From Rhodobacter sp. (GTDB lineage Bacteria; Pseudomonadota; Alphaproteobacteria; Rhodobacterales; Rhodobacteraceae), in the NCBI GenBank assembly GCA_013824055.1, contig PNNE01000012.1, forward strand, positions 1 through 14,577: a DNA stretch of 14,577 bases. The letters run 5' to 3'. The translations under genes and the position numbers were made by a program. Below the pieces are notes generated by a model. It worked only from the letters and a program-made list of their open reading frames with translations. It was not told the origin of the DNA and made no database searches. Shown here piece by piece: positions 6,842 through 13,069 of this stretch; position 1 is the first letter of the stretch; the number at the start of each line of letters is the position of its first letter.

Positions 6842-7929
6842 TCCGCTTCCTTCTGGTCCTCATCCTGACCGTCAGCGCCGCCGCTGCCGAATCGATCCGG
6901 ATCAAGGACCTTGTCGAGTTCGACGGCGTCCGCGGCAACGACCTGGTGGGCTATGGCCTGGTGGTGGGGCTGAACGGCACCGGCGACGGTCTCAGGAACG
7001 CCCCCTTCACCGAAGAGATCATGGCCAACCTGCTGGAACGGCTGGGGGCCAATGTGACCGGAGAGGAGTTCCGACCAAGGAATGTGGCAGCGGTCTTCGT
7101 CACCGGGCAGCTTCCGCCCTTTGCCCGGGCCGGGGCGCGAATCGATGTCACGGTCTCGGCCATCGGCGACGCGAAAAGTCTGCTGGGCGGGACGCTGGTG
7201 ATGACGCCGTTGAACGGGGCGGACGGCCAGATCTATGCCGTGGCGCAGGGGACGATCATCGCAGGCGGCATCGTGGCCGAAGGCGATGCGGCGCGGGTGA
7301 CGCAGGGCGTGCCGACAGCGGGGGTCATCCCCTCGGGCGCGCGGGTGGAGCGGGAGGTGGAATTCGACTTCGCCAGCCTGCCCAGCCTGCGCCTGGCGCT
7401 GAAATCGGCGGATTTCACCACGGCCGCGCGGATCGAGCAGGCGGTGAATGCGGAATTCGGGGCGAGGGTCGCGCTGATGGAGGATTCCGGGACCGTGGCC
7501 GTCGACATCGGAGCGACGGGGATGCAGTCGCCGGCGCATGTCCTTGCCCGGCTGGAGGGTATCCTGGTGCAACCCGAGACGCGGGCGCGGGTGGTGGTGG
7601 ACCAGCGGTCGGGGACGATCGTGATGGGCGCCGATGTGCGGATCAGCCGGGTCGCCGTCGCGCAGGGCAACCTGACGCTTCGGGTCGAGGAAAGCCCGCT
7701 GGTGTCCCAGCCGAACCCCTTCGCCGAGGGCGAGACGGTGGTGGTGCCGCGGTCGAACGCCTCGATCGAGACGGACGGGACCGGACTGGCCGAGGTGCGG
7801 GGCGGGACCGACCTGGCCGAGGTGGTGGCGGGCCTGAACGCGCTGGGGGTGGCTCCGCACGACATGATCGACATCCTGAAAAGCATCAATGCGGCCGGGG
7901 CGCTGCATGCAGAGTTCCTGGTGAACTGA
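6838..7929 (+). CDS. flgI: Flagellar P-ring protein FlgI
   Basis: 363 residues, the usual family length (365 in E. coli). FlgI forms the P ring around the rod in the peptidoglycan layer. A Sec signal peptide is clear: MIRF, hydrophobic core LLVLILTV, cleavage likely after SAAAA (residue 17). The mature protein starts with the family hallmark IRIKDLVEFDGVRGNDLVGY, then GLVVGLNGTGDG. Other conserved blocks include NVAAVFVTGQLPPFARAG, GGTLVMTPLNGADGQ and, near the end, ALGVAPHDMIDILKSIN. Its start overlaps the flgL stop by 4 bases. It is the last flagellar gene in this run; flgH and flgA are not in the window. Confidence 0.97.
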   Translation: MIRFLLVLILTVSAAAAESIRIKDLVEFDGVRGNDLVGYGLVVGLNGTGDGLRNAPFTEEIMANLLERLGANVTGEEFRPRNVAAVFVTGQLPPFARAGARIDVTVSAIGDAKSLLGGTLVMTPLNGADGQIYAVAQGTIIAGGIVAEGDAARVTQGVPTAGVIPSGARVEREVEFDFASLPSLRLALKSADFTTAARIEQAVNAEFGARVALMEDSGTVAVDIGATGMQSPAHVLARLEGILVQPETRARVVVDQRSGTIVMGADVRISRVAVAQGNLTLRVEESPLVSQPNPFAEGETVVVPRSNASIETDGTGLAEVRGGTDLAEVVAGLNALGVAPHDMIDILKSINAAGALHAEFLVN

Positions 7930-8175
7930 TCGGATGTCCTGCGTGAAACGTCTGGAAGTGGTCTTGGAGCCCGGGCATTGCTTGTGGGCGCGTGTGGTCT
8001 TTCGACCATGCCTGCTGCGCCCTTGCCCCGCCGGATCCCTGGACCCGTCCTGGCCGTTGCCCGCCAGGACTGTGGCTGGACTGTCCGCGCCGGCCAGGCC
8101 AGCAAGAGCCTCCCCAGCGAGGAGGAAACGAAGTGCACCGACGAGCGGTGCGGTGCAGAGTGAGGCGCGCGCCGG
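7930..8175. other. Non-coding, hairpin-rich interval
   Basis: No frame here reads as a plausible protein: the small open frames give Arg/Pro/Ala-rich low-complexity products. Several strong dyads are present. GTCCTGGC (8047-8054) pairs perfectly with GCCAGGAC (8063-8070) across an 8-base loop. CCTCC (8109-8113) pairs with GGAGG (8121-8125). GCACCG pairs with CGGTGC around 8134-8151. GGTC-TTTC-GACC lies near 7996-8007, and GGCGCGCGCC at 8164-8173 is a palindrome. No U-tract follows any stem, so none is a classical intrinsic terminator. It may be a structured RNA or 3' UTR. I compared it by eye with the motifs I know for SRP RNA, RNase P and tmRNA and found no match. Confidence 0.5.
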
Positions 8176-8204
8176 TTGACCCTTCGGGGCCGCAAGCGTA
8201 ATCC
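8176..8204 (+). promoter_or_regulatory. Possible sigma-70-type promoter for the rnd-like/kdsD/lpt operon
   Basis: TTGACC (8176-8181) matches 5 of 6 bases of the -35 consensus. It is followed after 17 bases by TAATCC (8199-8204), a poor -10. The spacing is ideal and transcription would start near 8211, about 22 bases before the TTG start. It is the best promoter-like pair upstream of this operon, but the -10 is weak. Confidence 0.35.
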
Positions 8205-8232
8205 GGGGGTTGATCCAGCAAAGAGCACCCCC
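8205..8232 (+). promoter_or_regulatory. Hairpin enclosing the ribosome-binding site of the RNase D-like gene
   Basis: GGGGGT (8205-8210) is the exact reverse complement of ACCCCC (8227-8232), with a 16-base loop that contains the purine-rich AAAGAG (8220-8225). The stem ends one base before the TTG start codon. Such a structure could limit ribosome access. Whether the left arm is transcribed depends on the true transcription start. Confidence 0.4.
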
Positions 8233-8847
8233 TTGGCAATCCATCTGCACCAATCCGACCTTCCCGACGGCCTGACCCTGGGCCCCGTCGTCGCCATCGA
8301 CACCGAGACGATGGGCCTGGACCCGCGCCGCGACCGGCTGTGCGTCGTCCAGCTGTCGGACGGGGCGGGCGACGCGCATCTGGTGCAGATCGCCAAGGGC
8401 CAGACCCGCGCGCCGAACCTGGAGCGTCTGCTGGCCGATCCGCAGACGCTGAAGCTGTTCCACTACGGCCGCTTCGACATCGCGGTGCTGAAACAGGCCT
8501 TCGGCGTCACCACTGCACCGGTCTGGTGCACCAAGATCGCCTCGAAGCTGATCCGCACCTTCACCGACCGGCATGGGCTGAAATACCTGCTGGCTGACCT
8601 GGTGGGCGTCGATGTCTCGAAGCAGCAGCAGACCAGCGACTGGGGCTCGGTCACCCTGACCGATGCGCAGAAGGAATACGCGGCCTCGGACGTGCTTTAC
8701 CTGCATCAGCTGAAGGCGGAACTGGAGGCTCGGCTGATCCGCGAGGACCGGCTGGACCTGGCGCAGCGGCTGTTCGCCTTCCTGCCGACGCGGGCCGAGC
8801 TTGACCTGATGGGCTGGGAAGACACCAATGACATCTTCCTCCACTGA
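8233..8847 (+). CDS. RNase D-like 3'-5' exonuclease (DEDDy family, no HRDC domain)
   Basis: 204 residues from a TTG start. An upstream TTG at 8176 lies inside the -35-like element and would add 19 unlikely residues. The product is a single DEDDy exonuclease domain. Exo I is D23/E25 in AIDTETMGL, Exo II is D82 in HYGRFDIAVL, and Exo III is Y149-x3-D153 in YAASDVLYL. All metal-binding residues are present, so it should be active. RNase D of E. coli trims tRNA 3' ends and has extra HRDC domains (about 375 residues); this short form lacks them and is common in alphaproteobacteria. True substrates are unknown. Its end overlaps kdsD by 20 bases, so it likely leads the kdsD-lptCAB operon. Confidence 0.92.
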   Translation: MAIHLHQSDLPDGLTLGPVVAIDTETMGLDPRRDRLCVVQLSDGAGDAHLVQIAKGQTRAPNLERLLADPQTLKLFHYGRFDIAVLKQAFGVTTAPVWCTKIASKLIRTFTDRHGLKYLLADLVGVDVSKQQQTSDWGSVTLTDAQKEYAASDVLYLHQLKAELEARLIREDRLDLAQRLFAFLPTRAELDLMGWEDTNDIFLH

Positions 8848-9790
8848 CCTTCTGGCCACCGGCCGCCGGGTGATCCGCCGCGAGGCGGGGGCGCTGGAGA
8901 CGCTGGCCGATGTCCTGGACGACAGCTTTGCGAAGGCCGTCAGCCTTCTGATGGCCGCCAGGGGGAGGGTCATCGTCTCGGGCATGGGGAAATCGGGGCA
9001 CATCGCGCGGAAGATCGCCGCGACCTTCGCCAGCACCGGCACGCCCGCGCATTTCGTCCACCCGGCAGAGGCCAGCCACGGCGACCTTGGGATGGTGGCC
9101 GAGGGCGACGTGCTGATCGTGCTGTCCAACTCGGGCGAGACGACGGAACTTGCAGACCTTCTGGCCCATGCCAAGCGCTTCGGCATTGCGCTGATCGGGA
9201 TCACCAGCCGTGACGGCTCCACCGTGATGCGGCATGCGACAGTGGGGCTTCTGCTGCCGCAGGTGCCCGAGGCCTGCGAAACGGGGATCGTGCCGACGAC
9301 TTCGACCACGATGACGCTGGCCCTGGGCGATGCGCTGGCCATCGCGCTGATGGAGCACCGCGCCTTCACGCCCGAGCATTTCCGCATGTTCCACCCCGGC
9401 GGCAAGCTGGGGGCCAGGCTGCTGAAGGTCGGCGACCTGATGCACAAGGACCCGCCGCTGGTCGCCGCCGACTTGGCCATGGGCGAGACCCTGCTGGAGA
9501 TCACCAAGCGCGGCTATGGTGTCGTGGGCGTGACCGACGCGCAGGGCGAACTTGCCGGAATCATCACCGACGGCGACCTGCGGCGGCACCTGGAAGGGCT
9601 GATGCTGCATGTTGCGGGCGAAGTCATGACGCCGAACCCGCGCACCATCGGTCCCGAGGCGCTGGCGGGCGAGGCTCTGGCCCTGATGAACGACCGCAAG
9701 ATCACCTGCCTGCTGGTGACGGCCGCCAACAGCCGCAGCCCCATCGGCATCCTGCATGTCCACGATTGCCTGCGGGCCGGCGTCGCCTGA
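8828..9790 (+). CDS. kdsD: Arabinose-5-phosphate isomerase (KdsD/KpsF family)
   Basis: 320 residues, the usual family length. It interconverts ribulose 5-phosphate and arabinose 5-phosphate, the first step of Kdo synthesis for the LPS inner core; cytoplasmic. The N-terminal SIS sugar-isomerase domain shows SGMGKSGH (51-58), PAEASHGDLG (79-88) and the phosphate-binding SNSGET (100-105). The family block EHFRMFHPGGKLG follows near 180-195. A tandem pair of CBS domains occupies about 205-320 (VGDLM; ITDGDLRRHL; EVMTPNPRTI). GGGAAGA near 8816-8822 is the ribosome-binding site, inside the end of the upstream gene. The lptC ATG begins 2 bases after its stop. Linkage to lptC-lptA-lptB is widespread in proteobacteria and supports the LPS role. 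Confidence 0.95.
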   Translation: MTSSSTDLLATGRRVIRREAGALETLADVLDDSFAKAVSLLMAARGRVIVSGMGKSGHIARKIAATFASTGTPAHFVHPAEASHGDLGMVAEGDVLIVLSNSGETTELADLLAHAKRFGIALIGITSRDGSTVMRHATVGLLLPQVPEACETGIVPTTSTTMTLALGDALAIALMEHRAFTPEHFRMFHPGGKLGARLLKVGDLMHKDPPLVAADLAMGETLLEITKRGYGVVGVTDAQGELAGIITDGDLRRHLEGLMLHVAGEVMTPNPRTIGPEALAGEALALMNDRKITCLLVTAANSRSPIGILHVHDCLRAGVA

Positions 9791-9792
9791 CG

Positions 9793-10395
9793 ATGGCGCG
9801 GGTTGACCGGCATACGCGCGTGGTGGGCTGGCTGAAGGTGGCCTTGCCGCTGGCCGCGCTGGCGATCCTGTCGACGTTGTTCCTGGTGGCTCGCCGGATC
9901 GACCCGGACGCCGCCCTGCCCTATGCCGAGGTCGATGTCGAGGATCTGGCGCGCGAACCGCGGATGACCGCGCCGACCTATGCCGGGACGACCGAGGACG
10001 GCTCGGCGCTGACGCTCTCCGCGGACGAGGCGCGACCGGCGGCCGAAGGGTCTGCGGCCCAGGCGGCGCGGCTTCGGCTGGAGCTTGCCACTCCGGATGG
10101 CGGGAGGACCGAACTGGTTGCGGCCGAGGCACGGATGGACGACACCACGCGCCAGGTGGTGCTGTCGGGCGGAGTGACGCTGACAACCTCGACCGGCTAC
10201 CGGCTGGAGACCGCTGAAGTTGCGGCCAACCTGGACCGGACGGGGCTGGAAAGCCGGGCGCCGGTGAAGGCGACGGGCCCAGCGGGCGAGATCACCGCCG
10301 CGGGTATGGTGCTAAGTCAGGACAACCGGACCCCCGGTGCCTATGTTCTGGTTTTCAAGGGCGGCGTCCGGCTGGTATACCAGCCGGGCAGCTGA
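9793..10395 (+). CDS. lptC: LPS export system protein LptC
   Basis: 200 residues. LptC is a bitopic inner-membrane protein that takes LPS from LptB2FG and passes it to LptA. A short basic N terminus (MARVDRHTR) precedes one membrane helix (about 12-34). A periplasmic domain of repeated beta strands follows, with the phrases SALTLSADEA, VVLSGGVTLTTSTGYRLET and AGMVLSQD typical of the LptC/OstA superfamily. Sequence conservation in LptC is low, so the call rests on architecture and on its place between kdsD and lptA. The ATG at 9793 is chosen over an earlier in-frame start within kdsD, since it follows the kdsD stop by 2 bases and puts the helix near the N terminus. Confidence 0.88.
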   Translation: MARVDRHTRVVGWLKVALPLAALAILSTLFLVARRIDPDAALPYAEVDVEDLAREPRMTAPTYAGTTEDGSALTLSADEARPAAEGSAAQAARLRLELATPDGGRTELVAAEARMDDTTRQVVLSGGVTLTTSTGYRLETAEVAANLDRTGLESRAPVKATGPAGEITAAGMVLSQDNRTPGAYVLVFKGGVRLVYQPGS

Positions 10396-10417
10396 CCCGG
10401 CTGCAGAGGTTCGACGC

Positions 10418-10891
10418 ATGGCATTCCGGTTTGGTTATCTGCTCCTGACCCTGACTCTGGCGCTGACTCTGGCGCTGACGGCACAGGTCGCCGAGGCGCA
10501 GCAGAAGATCGCCTTCGGCGAGCTGAACCAGGACACGACCCTGCCGGTGCAGGTGACGGCCGACCAGCTTGCGGTGAACACCGCCGACGGGACCGCCGTC
10601 TTCAGCGGCAACGTCGTGGTGACGCAAGGCGAGATGAAGCTGACGGCGGGCGAGGTGAAGATCACCTACGGCACCCAGCAGAACGACATCGAAAGCCTTG
10701 CCGCCTCGGGTGGGGTGACAGTCACCAACCTGGGCGATGCGGCCGAGGCGCAGGAGGCGGTCTATACCATCGACACGGGCATGATCGTGCTGTCGGGGGA
10801 GGTGCTTCTGACGCAGGGCGGGTCGGCGATGGCCGGGCAGAAGCTGTCGATCAACCTCAAGGACGGGACCGGGGTGATGGAGGTCGGGTGA
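10418..10891 (+). CDS. lptA: Periplasmic LPS-bridge protein LptA
   Basis: 157 residues from the ATG at 10418, with AGAGG at about 10405-10409 upstream; an earlier in-frame start would lie inside lptC and spoil the signal peptide. Sec signal: MAFRFGY, a Leu/Thr/Ala core, cleavage likely after AEA (27/28). The mature part is a beta-jellyroll of OstA/LptA type, with repeating strand phrases VQVTADQLAV, GTAVFSGNVVVTQGEMKLTA, ESLAASGGVTVTN and MIVLSGEVLLTQG. LptA oligomers bridge the periplasm and carry LPS from LptC to LptD. It lies 22 bases after lptC and 28 before lptB. The core of its signal peptide is encoded by a 12-bp tandem repeat. Confidence 0.92.
   Translation: MAFRFGYLLLTLTLALTLALTAQVAEAQQKIAFGELNQDTTLPVQVTADQLAVNTADGTAVFSGNVVVTQGEMKLTAGEVKITYGTQQNDIESLAASGGVTVTNLGDAAEAQEAVYTIDTGMIVLSGEVLLTQGGSAMAGQKLSINLKDGTGVMEVG
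10451..10474 (+). repeat. 12-bp tandem repeat in the lptA signal-peptide region
   Basis: CTGACTCTGGCG at 10451-10462 is repeated exactly at 10463-10474, with partial copies CTGACC before and CTGACG after. It encodes LTLA twice (residues 12-19), the hydrophobic core of the LptA signal peptide. Gain or loss of a unit keeps the reading frame. Confidence 0.85.
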
Positions 10892-10919
10892 CCACGACCT
10901 TCCAGCCGGGGGGCGACTG

Positions 10920-11678
10920 ATGGCGCGACCAGAGCTGAAGGTGACGGACGGCCAGGCGGGGTTGCAGATCCGCAGCTTGCGGAAAAGCTACAAGAAGCGG
11001 CCGGTGATCCGGGACGTCAGCATGGACCTGCACCGGGGCGAGGTGGTGGCGCTTCTGGGTCCGAACGGGTCGGGCAAGACGACGTGTTTCTACTCGATCG
11101 CCGGGCTGGTGATGCCCGATGGCGGGCAGGTGCTGATCGACGGCAAGGACGTGACCTCCCTGCCGATGTACCGCCGCGCGCGGCTGGGGATCGGGTATCT
11201 GCCGCAGGAAGTGTCGATCTTCCGGGGCCTGTCGGTCGAGGACAACATCCTTGCCGTGCTGGAGATCGTGCAGCCCGACCGCCACAAGCGGCGTGAGCGG
11301 CTGGAGGAGCTGCTGAGCGAATTCTCCATCACTCACCTGCGCCGCACGCCGGCGCTGGCGCTGTCGGGCGGTGAGCGGCGGCGGGTGGAGATCGCTCGGT
11401 GTCTGGCGGCGGATCCGAAATATCTGTTGCTGGATGAACCCTTCGCCGGGGTCGACCCCATCGCCGTGGGGGAAATCCGCCATCTGGTCCACGACCTGAA
11501 AAGCCGGGGGATCGGGGTCCTGATCACCGACCACAACGTCCGCGAGACGCTGGAGATCGTGGATCGCGCCTATATCCTGCACGATGGCAAGGTGCTGATG
11601 AGCGGGACGACGGACGAGGTTGTGCGCGACGAAACCGTGCGCCGCGTCTACCTGGGCGAGAACTTCCGCATCGTCTGA
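10920..11678 (+). CDS. lptB: LPS export ABC transporter ATP-binding protein LptB
   Basis: 252 residues; the cytoplasmic ATPase that drives LPS extraction with LptF and LptG. All ABC motifs are intact: Walker A GPNGSGKTT (47-55), Q-loop Q96 in YLPQEVSIFRGLSV, signature LSGGE (148-152), Walker B YLLLDEP (168-174) with the LptB-typical FAGVDPIAV after it, and the switch histidine H205 in ITDHNVRETL. The C-terminal YLGENFRI is characteristic of the LptB group and separates it from the LivF/LivG amino-acid ATPases. It follows lptA by 28 bases and ends the operon before a 212-base regulatory gap. lptF and lptG are not in the window. Confidence 0.97.
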   Translation: MARPELKVTDGQAGLQIRSLRKSYKKRPVIRDVSMDLHRGEVVALLGPNGSGKTTCFYSIAGLVMPDGGQVLIDGKDVTSLPMYRRARLGIGYLPQEVSIFRGLSVEDNILAVLEIVQPDRHKRRERLEELLSEFSITHLRRTPALALSGGERRRVEIARCLAADPKYLLLDEPFAGVDPIAVGEIRHLVHDLKSRGIGVLITDHNVRETLEIVDRAYILHDGKVLMSGTTDEVVRDETVRRVYLGENFRIV

Positions 11679-11696
11679 GCCGGCGCATCGATTCGG

Positions 11697-11726
11697 TTGA
11701 CAACCGGGGGCGGGACTGCGCCAAAT
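11697..11726 (+). promoter_or_regulatory. Possible housekeeping promoter upstream of hpf
   Basis: A perfect -35 hexamer TTGACA (11697-11702) lies 19 bases after the lptB stop. The best -10 is CCAAAT (11721-11726) at 18-bp spacing, a poor match. If used, it gives a leader of about 160 bases for hpf. Confidence 0.3.
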
Positions 11727-11794
11727 GCCCGTAATGCGTGCGTCATTTGCCCTCGGTTTGACCCGTCGTGCCGCGAAGTCTTCAGTCGGCGGCC

Positions 11795-11822
11795 CTTGCG
11801 TGACGCAACGTTCCTTCCATCT
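11795..11822 (+). promoter_or_regulatory. Heat-shock (RpoH) type promoter candidate for hpf
   Basis: CTTGCGT (11795-11801), 13 bases, then TTCCATCT (11815-11822) resembles the sigma-32 pattern CTTGAAA-N13/14-CCCCATNT, with the -35 CTTG core and the CCATNT core both intact. Transcription would start near 11829, about 60 bases before the hpf ATG. Stress control of a ribosome hibernation factor makes biological sense, but this is a match by eye. Confidence 0.45.
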
Positions 11823-11833
11823 CTTGTGTAGGG

Positions 11834-11861
11834 GATCGGTTCGACCGGGTTGAACCGGATC
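11834..11861 (+). promoter_or_regulatory. 5'-leader hairpin of hpf
   Basis: GATCGGTTC (11834-11842) pairs with GAACCGGATC (11852-11861) with one bulged base and a 9-base loop. If transcription starts near 11829, the stem forms at the extreme 5' end of the mRNA, where it could slow decay. The ribosome-binding site at 11879-11887 lies outside it. Confidence 0.4.
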
Positions 11862-11890
11862 GGACTGGAATGCATGCGAAAGGAGAGGCC

Positions 11891-12466
11891 ATGCGCTATC
11901 AGATCAGTGGGAAACAGATCGACGTCGGTGAGGCTCTTCAGACCCATGTGAAGGCGGAAATGGGCGAGGTGATCGAGAAGTATGCCCAGCGCCCGACCGA
12001 ATGTATCGTGGTTTTCTCGCGGGTTGCGCATGAATTCGTCTGCGAGTCGGTGATCCACCTGTCTACCGGCCTGACCGCGCAGGCAAAGGGGCAAGCCTCC
12101 GAGATCTATGCGGCCTTCGAATCGTGCCGCGAGAAGCTGGACAAGCAGTTGCGGCGCTACAAGCGGCGGATCCGCAACCACCACTCGAACCGTCCGGGAC
12201 CGGTTGAATTCGGCGGTGGGTCCTCGTATATCCTCGCCGCAACCGAGGACGCCGAGGAAGCTGAGCCTGACAGCCTGCAGCCCGTGGTCATCGCCGAGAT
12301 GGAGACGAAGATCCCTTCGATCACCGTTGGCGAGGCCGTGATGCAGATGGAGCTGGCGGGGCAGAAGATGCTGGTGTTCCGGAACGAAGGACATGGGGGC
12401 GTGAACGTCGTGTACCGTCGGGATGACGGGAACATCGGCTGGATCGATCCTCGAAACGCAAAGTAA
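11891..12466 (+). CDS. hpf: Long-form ribosome hibernation promoting factor HPF
   Basis: 191 residues from the ATG at 11891, chosen for the strong AAAGGAGAGG 3 bases upstream; an ATG at 11870 has no such site. The N-terminal S30AE/RaiA domain (about 1-100: MRYQISGKQIDVGEALQTHV; AQRPTECIVVFS; ESCREKLDKQLRRYKRR) binds the decoding centre. A variable acidic linker (about 105-130) leads to the C-terminal dimerisation domain (about 135-191: ITVGEAVMQMELAGQKMLVF, then NVVYRRDDGNIGWIDP). The C-terminal domain marks the long form, which makes 100S dimers without RMF. ptsN follows after 34 bases. Expression is probably from the RpoH-like promoter upstream. In many proteobacteria rpoN lies between lptB and hpf; here it is absent. 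Confidence 0.95.
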   Translation: MRYQISGKQIDVGEALQTHVKAEMGEVIEKYAQRPTECIVVFSRVAHEFVCESVIHLSTGLTAQAKGQASEIYAAFESCREKLDKQLRRYKRRIRNHHSNRPGPVEFGGGSSYILAATEDAEEAEPDSLQPVVIAEMETKIPSITVGEAVMQMELAGQKMLVFRNEGHGGVNVVYRRDDGNIGWIDPRNAK

Positions 12467-12500
12467 CGCGCCCGGACTGGCTCAGGAACATCGCCCCCTC

Positions 12501-12965
12501 ATGGAACTATCCAAGCTACTTGTGCCAGGCGCCGTTCGGGTTGTCGGGCAGTTCACCTCCAAGAAGCGGCTGTTTCAGGAGCTGGGTGAAATCGCGTCGC
12601 AGGCCTATGGCCTGAGCGGTGCGGCGGCCATCGAAGGGTTGCAGGAACGCGAGTCGCTGGGACCAACCGGCGTGGGGCATGGCATTGCCCTGCCCCACGC
12701 GCGGCTGGAGGATCTGAAGACCATCATCGGCGTCTTCCTGCGGCTGGAAAAGCCGCTGGACTACGACAGCGTCGACCGGCAGCCGGTGGATCTGGTCTTT
12801 GGCCTGTTCGCGCCGAAGGATTCCGGGGTGGACCACCTGAAGGCGCTGGCCCTGGTCAGCCGGACGATGCGGGACCCGTCGGTCGTGACCAAGCTGCGGG
12901 CGAATTCAGACCCGGCGAAGCTGTACGTGATCCTGACCGAGAGCCGGGCACCGCAGGCGGCCTGA
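12501..12965 (+). CDS. ptsN: Nitrogen-PTS phosphocarrier EIIA-Ntr (PtsN)
   Basis: 154 residues from the ATG at 12501, giving the canonical N terminus MELSKLL; an earlier in-frame start at 12423 lies inside hpf and adds 26 atypical residues. PtsN receives phosphate from NPr (PtsO) and regulates targets such as potassium transport and envelope functions by protein contacts, not sugar uptake. The phosphorylated histidine is H66 in VGHGIALPHARL. The PTS_EIIA type 2 fold is supported by RESLGPTGVG, VDLVFGLFAPKDSGVDHLKALA and the C-terminal LRANSDPAKLYVIL. AGGAA at 12484-12488 is a distant ribosome-binding site. ptsP and ptsO are not in the window. Confidence 0.95.
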   Translation: MELSKLLVPGAVRVVGQFTSKKRLFQELGEIASQAYGLSGAAAIEGLQERESLGPTGVGHGIALPHARLEDLKTIIGVFLRLEKPLDYDSVDRQPVDLVFGLFAPKDSGVDHLKALALVSRTMRDPSVVTKLRANSDPAKLYVILTESRAPQAA

Positions 12966-13052
12966 CTCTGGCCGCGGCGGGCAAATCCTTCGGCATCTGA
13001 ACTGGCGATCGCTCCTCGTGCGACTTCGTCTTCTCGTCGCCGCCATGACGCA

Positions 13053-13068
13053 GGCGCCATGAGGCGCC
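13053..13068. terminator. Hairpin between convergent genes, possible bidirectional terminator
   Basis: GGCGCC-ATGA-GGCGCC forms a 6-bp GC-only stem with a 4-base loop. It lies 87 bases after the ptsN stop and just beyond the stop of the opposite-strand sulfotransferase. A second stem, GCGAC (13020-13024) with GTCGC (13036-13040), lies next to it. Neither has a clear U-tract, so termination is inferred mainly from position. Confidence 0.35.
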
Positions 13069-13069
13069 C

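Noticed and set aside
8047..8070. Perfect 8-bp hairpin as an intrinsic terminator for the flagellar operon
   Set aside because: No U-tract follows and it lies more than 100 bases after the flgI stop; treated as part of a hairpin-rich interval.
7934..8179. 81-residue open frame in the flgI-rnd gap
   Set aside because: Arg/Pro/Ala-rich product without secondary-structure pattern or ribosome-binding site; the gap looks like structured non-coding DNA.
8176..8232. Upstream TTG start for the RNase D-like protein
   Set aside because: It coincides with the -35-like TTGACC and adds 19 basic residues not expected in the family; TTG at 8233 gives a typical N terminus.
6787..9507. 906-residue minus-strand open frame across flgI and kdsD
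   Set aside because: It runs through well-supported plus-strand genes and a non-coding gap; composition is Arg/His/Gly-rich. Long antisense frames are common in high-GC DNA.
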